A DNA stretch of 64,000 nucleotides from Lentilitoribacter sp039986595. GTDB lineage: Bacteria; Pseudomonadota; Alphaproteobacteria; Rhizobiales; Rhizobiaceae. The stretch lies in the NCBI GenBank assembly GCA_039986595.1, contig JBDWQJ010000004.1, positions 806,001 to 870,000 of the forward strand. Reading direction: 5' to 3'. Positions 61,483 through 64,000 of this stretch are shown one piece after another; positions within the stretch are counted from its first letter, which is position 1, and each line of letters begins with the position of its first letter. The position numbers and the translations under genes were made by a program. Below the pieces are notes generated by a model, which did not search any database, was not told where the DNA came from, and saw nothing but the letters and a program-made list of their open reading frames with translations.

Positions 61483-63230
61483 ACATTCAATCAGATATTA
61501 AAAACGATCATCATGTTGATAAACGTTTTACAAATTTTAATGCAAAGTTGGAAGAAATCTCAATTGATGTTCGCTCTGCTTATAGATCTTTAGGCGAGCA
61601 AAATATTGCGATTAATAATGCGCTGGGTAAAACGCTAGATCTTGGCTACGAACTAGATCAAAAACGTAAGGCTGAGAAAGATGATAACTGGGATTTTGTA
61701 AAAGAATACCTGATCTTTCATGGTGTGAAATGGTCTCTTAAATGCGAAACCACAATCTTTCATGGATTGGTCAGTATCGCGTTTAATCAGATTGATGAAA
61801 CGGGGAAAGAAATCAATACTGCTTCATCGCTGTCTAAATACAGAGCAGTTCTGCGTTATGCATTTAAGCAAGAACTTTCTTCACAACAACTTATTGATGA
61901 TTTGAAAAAGCGAGGGCTAACAGACTTCTATGAAGAAGCCTTATCTTACTTTAGGTTTGACCCCATCGATAATTACATCGAACATGAGGCTGAACGCCTT
62001 GTCAGAGCAAAAGATCATTTGGATAATTTATCCTCACTTCCAAATGGGACCTTTACCAAAGATATACCCGCACCTAAAACTGATGCAGAATATGTGTCAG
62101 CAGTTCTCAAGATAACGAAGTCAGGATTTAATGTCATAGGTTTGGTGGATAATGAAACTAAGGATCAGATCCATAGTAAAATTATAAACTTGGTTCCCGA
62201 AGAAGCAAAACATGCGCGTCAAAAACTGAAGGATAAAAATCTTTATCACCTCTATGTCGTATGCGATTTATTTAAACGTTTTTTGCCAAAAATTGCTGAT
62301 ATTCAAACTTGGAATAAAGCCAGTCGATTGGCAAAGCTTCCGCAATTACCTGTTAATGCCACGCAAAATGAAACCGATGACTATATCAGGGCGCTGAAGG
62401 AACATAGCCATCAAGATGAAAACAAACTGAAGAATTTAGTGAACCAAGTTGGTCACGCGTCACATCGATTGCCATCGAATAAATTTAGCTTGTTGAATGG
62501 GTTGGATTTTATATTCGACGGTAGCAAACTTGTCATTACTTCCCAAACAACTCATCCCAATACGCCATGCTGGGAAATGACTATTCCTTTGGAAAAACCG
62601 CACCTTCGACAATCACATCCATTGATGATCAAAGATCTTGATGCAATACGGTTTAATACTCAGTTTCTTGAGTATAACCATTGGTCGTTATCCCGAAAAG
62701 GAATAGGGTTCGCGGCAAGCGCTCCTAATCCAGAGGCTTCCCCTCTGCTCATTCAAGATTTTACGGCCATAGCTAAATGGCGATCCGTAGATAAAAATCT
62801 CAAGGCAGTTGAACGCTTCAAATTGGATAAGTTGCAGCTAGATAAATTGAGCAAATGGAAAGCTGAGTTTTCTGCCACACCTCAATTTATGCGCAGAAGC
62901 TTTCAGACTATTCTTGATATTAAAATCGAGGAAGAAAAACTCATGCTTGCGTTTCCAAATGACCGTAATCAAAAAAGATCGCTGGGAACAGCATTGAGCA
63001 ACGGCACACCATTGTTCCTGAACAAAGACAGGTTATTTGATTTTACATCAATCAAGAAACTCATCCAGCTCGCTCTAGATTATGGCATAGAATATGAGTT
63101 TGAACTACTCGTCGGTCATCAGGGTCCATCTGCTTTGCAGTTTCATTGTATTGGGCTTCCATTTGAGGCATCCATTACCTTGCCACTATTACTATCTGTG
63201 AAAGGTAACCCAGTGGAATTCACAAGGTAA
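61479..63230 (+). CDS. Unknown 583-residue protein coupled to the TGT-like gene
   Basis: I do not recognise a family. It is soluble, basic and charged with no signal peptide. Residues 1-80 are helical and may form a coiled coil. KWSLKCETTIFHGLVSIAF (about 85-103) and ALRYAFKQELSSQQLIDDLKKRG are followed by a long helical region to 330. A beta-rich part (345-420; FSLLNGLDFIFDGSKLVITSQ, CWEMTIPLEKPHLRQ) precedes a C-terminal mixed domain ending GLPFEASITLPLLLSVKGNPVEF. The start overlaps the TGT-like stop by four bases (ATGA), so it is made together with that enzyme and may be a targeting or accessory subunit. Confidence 0.7.
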   Translation: MNIQSDIKNDHHVDKRFTNFNAKLEEISIDVRSAYRSLGEQNIAINNALGKTLDLGYELDQKRKAEKDDNWDFVKEYLIFHGVKWSLKCETTIFHGLVSIAFNQIDETGKEINTASSLSKYRAVLRYAFKQELSSQQLIDDLKKRGLTDFYEEALSYFRFDPIDNYIEHEAERLVRAKDHLDNLSSLPNGTFTKDIPAPKTDAEYVSAVLKITKSGFNVIGLVDNETKDQIHSKIINLVPEEAKHARQKLKDKNLYHLYVVCDLFKRFLPKIADIQTWNKASRLAKLPQLPVNATQNETDDYIRALKEHSHQDENKLKNLVNQVGHASHRLPSNKFSLLNGLDFIFDGSKLVITSQTTHPNTPCWEMTIPLEKPHLRQSHPLMIKDLDAIRFNTQFLEYNHWSLSRKGIGFAASAPNPEASPLLIQDFTAIAKWRSVDKNLKAVERFKLDKLQLDKLSKWKAEFSATPQFMRRSFQTILDIKIEEEKLMLAFPNDRNQKRSLGTALSNGTPLFLNKDRLFDFTSIKKLIQLALDYGIEYEFELLVGHQGPSALQFHCIGLPFEASITLPLLLSVKGNPVEFTR

Positions 63231-63735
63231 AGCCAACTCTCATTTGGAATTTAGATCGTCTGCTATCGAGTAGAAAGCAGAGTCTGAGTTTTACAAGTGA
63301 ATAGGCAGGAGAGTGCCAATTGGAGACATGCTTGCTGGAAAGATATTGTGTCTCAAATTTTCTCGCGAAGTTCTGTTATAGCGGACTTTGCTGTCTCTTG
63401 CTGCGTCGCAATATTTTTGGCGATACAATCGAATGCTTTGGTGACAAGGGGATAGCTACCGTTGGCGCAATTTAAAGTTCCTCAACCGAATTTCACCAAA
63501 ACAGACTTCAATGCTTCCAAAGTACCGAATCAAATGGTATTAACTCCTAGGCAATTTCGGCAACATATTTTCTTAAAGGGGTTCAAATACCCTCGAATTA
63601 TAATCCGAATTGCCCTTGGTTCAAACACGGAGTTAGTTAGGCGCGTCCTCAACACGTGCAGACAAAATAAAATAAACCGTTTATAGTTCAATCAATAATG
63701 GAAAAAGCCAAATCCGGCTGAGTATTAGGTTCCCC
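63231..63735. other. Intergenic region before the methyltransferase gene
   Basis: No convincing gene lies in these 505 bases. A plus-strand frame with TTG start at 63462-63686 and a minus-strand frame at 63353-63481 (KAFDCIAKNIATQQETAKS) are both open but have no ribosome site or recognisable family and contradict each other in part. No clear terminator follows the 583-residue gene. Confidence 0.5.
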
Positions 63736-64000
63736 GTGGCGAAAATAACAGAAAACCAAAACTCCGGCCTTAGAGGTGCGCAAAAAGCCAAAAAAGACGA
63801 GTTTTACACACGCCTTGAGGATATCGAGAAAGAGCTTCGGCACTACCGCGACCACTTCAAGGGCAAGGTGGTTTTGTGCAACTGTGATGACCCCCGCGTC
63901 AGCAATTTCTTTCACTACTTTTCCTATGGCTTTGAACACCTTGGCCTGAAAAAGCTGATTACGACTTGCTACAAAAGCCGTGCGCGTGATCTGTTCAGTG
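63736..64000 (+). CDS. EcoRI-type adenine-specific DNA methyltransferase, 5' part
   Basis: A frame beginning with GTG at 63736 stays open to the window edge. The peptide has AKKDEFYTRLEDIEKELRHYRDHFKGK, VVLCNCDDPRVSNFFHYFS and LGLKKLITTCYKS, the conserved N-terminal order of the EcoRI methyltransferase family (PF13651), which methylates adenine in DNA. Only the first 88 residues are visible. An upstream ATG at 63698 is out of frame. Third codon positions are much richer in G and C than in the neighbouring genes, indicating a different donor. It may belong to a restriction-modification or orphan methylation system beyond the window. Confidence 0.85.
   Translation, partial: MAKITENQNSGLRGAQKAKKDEFYTRLEDIEKELRHYRDHFKGKVVLCNCDDPRVSNFFHYFSYGFEHLGLKKLITTCYKSRARDLFS

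Noticed and set aside
63353..63481. A 42-codon minus-strand frame resembling a helical protein tail
   Set aside because: There is no start and a stop immediately upstream; too short to call as a pseudogene.
63462..63686. A 74-codon plus-strand ORF with TTG start upstream of the methyltransferase
   Set aside because: No ribosome site, no recognisable motif and a conflicting open frame on the other strand over part of it.

Overview
The window looks like an AT-rich alphaproteobacterial chromosome, probably from a marine member of the Hyphomicrobiales or Rhodobacterales. The support is indirect: a TAXI-type TRAP transporter, a BMP-type ABC operon, a dimethylglycine-dehydrogenase-like enzyme, an IalB-family protein, a DUF1127-like small protein, two alphaproteobacterial-style XRE regulators, and a tRNA-Gly(GCC) 3' fragment of the type found in these orders. 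No rRNA, intact tRNA, CRISPR array or integrase gene is visible.

From 1 to about 39.6 kb the content is mostly metabolic and stable. It begins with an orphan amino-acid binding protein and a GNAT. A tightly overlapping operon follows (BMP binding protein, amidase, fused ATPase, two permeases, cytosine-deaminase-like amidohydrolase), with a convergent RpiR regulator; it looks like uptake and hydrolysis of a nucleobase-like or amide compound. Next come matB, a class III aminotransferase and a DMGDH-like FAD/GcvT enzyme on the minus strand, divergent from a TAXI TRAP transporter with its UspA protein. After these are a GGDEF-EAL protein, a pair of paralogous small Cys-containing proteins, acnB, a kinase-like protein, an ammonium transporter fused to a histidine kinase, an aldehyde dehydrogenase remnant, an agmatinase-family enzyme, an RND efflux pump and a cytochrome P450.

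From about 39.4 to 44 kb the DNA is rearranged. It contains a complete IS6-family element without a target duplication, a gene fragment cut exactly at its right end, a DMT transporter with an unusual C-terminal extension, and an attachment-site region: a 45-bp tRNA-Gly 3' half surrounded by paired GTGCTAG repeats that resemble integrase arm sites. The orientation of the tRNA fragment implies that integrated DNA lies to its right, so roughly 44-64 kb is probably a genomic island that continues beyond the window.

The inferred island carries a LuxR regulator, a dipeptide binding protein separated from its two permeases, a large autotransporter, an IalB protein, XRE regulators, small plasmid- or phage-like genes and a QueD-like T-fold protein. 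A divergent two-component system (NarL-type regulator and MASE1 kinase) is followed by a four-gene overlapping operon preceded by three direct repeats: a queuosine-precursor (YhhQ/VUT) transporter, a GT-B glycosyltransferase, a tRNA-guanine-transglycosylase/DpdA-like enzyme and a 583-residue unknown protein. The start of an EcoRI-type adenine methyltransferase closes the window. The most interesting hypothesis is that this operon salvages a 7-deazaguanine, inserts it into DNA or RNA and glycosylates it, under two-component control.
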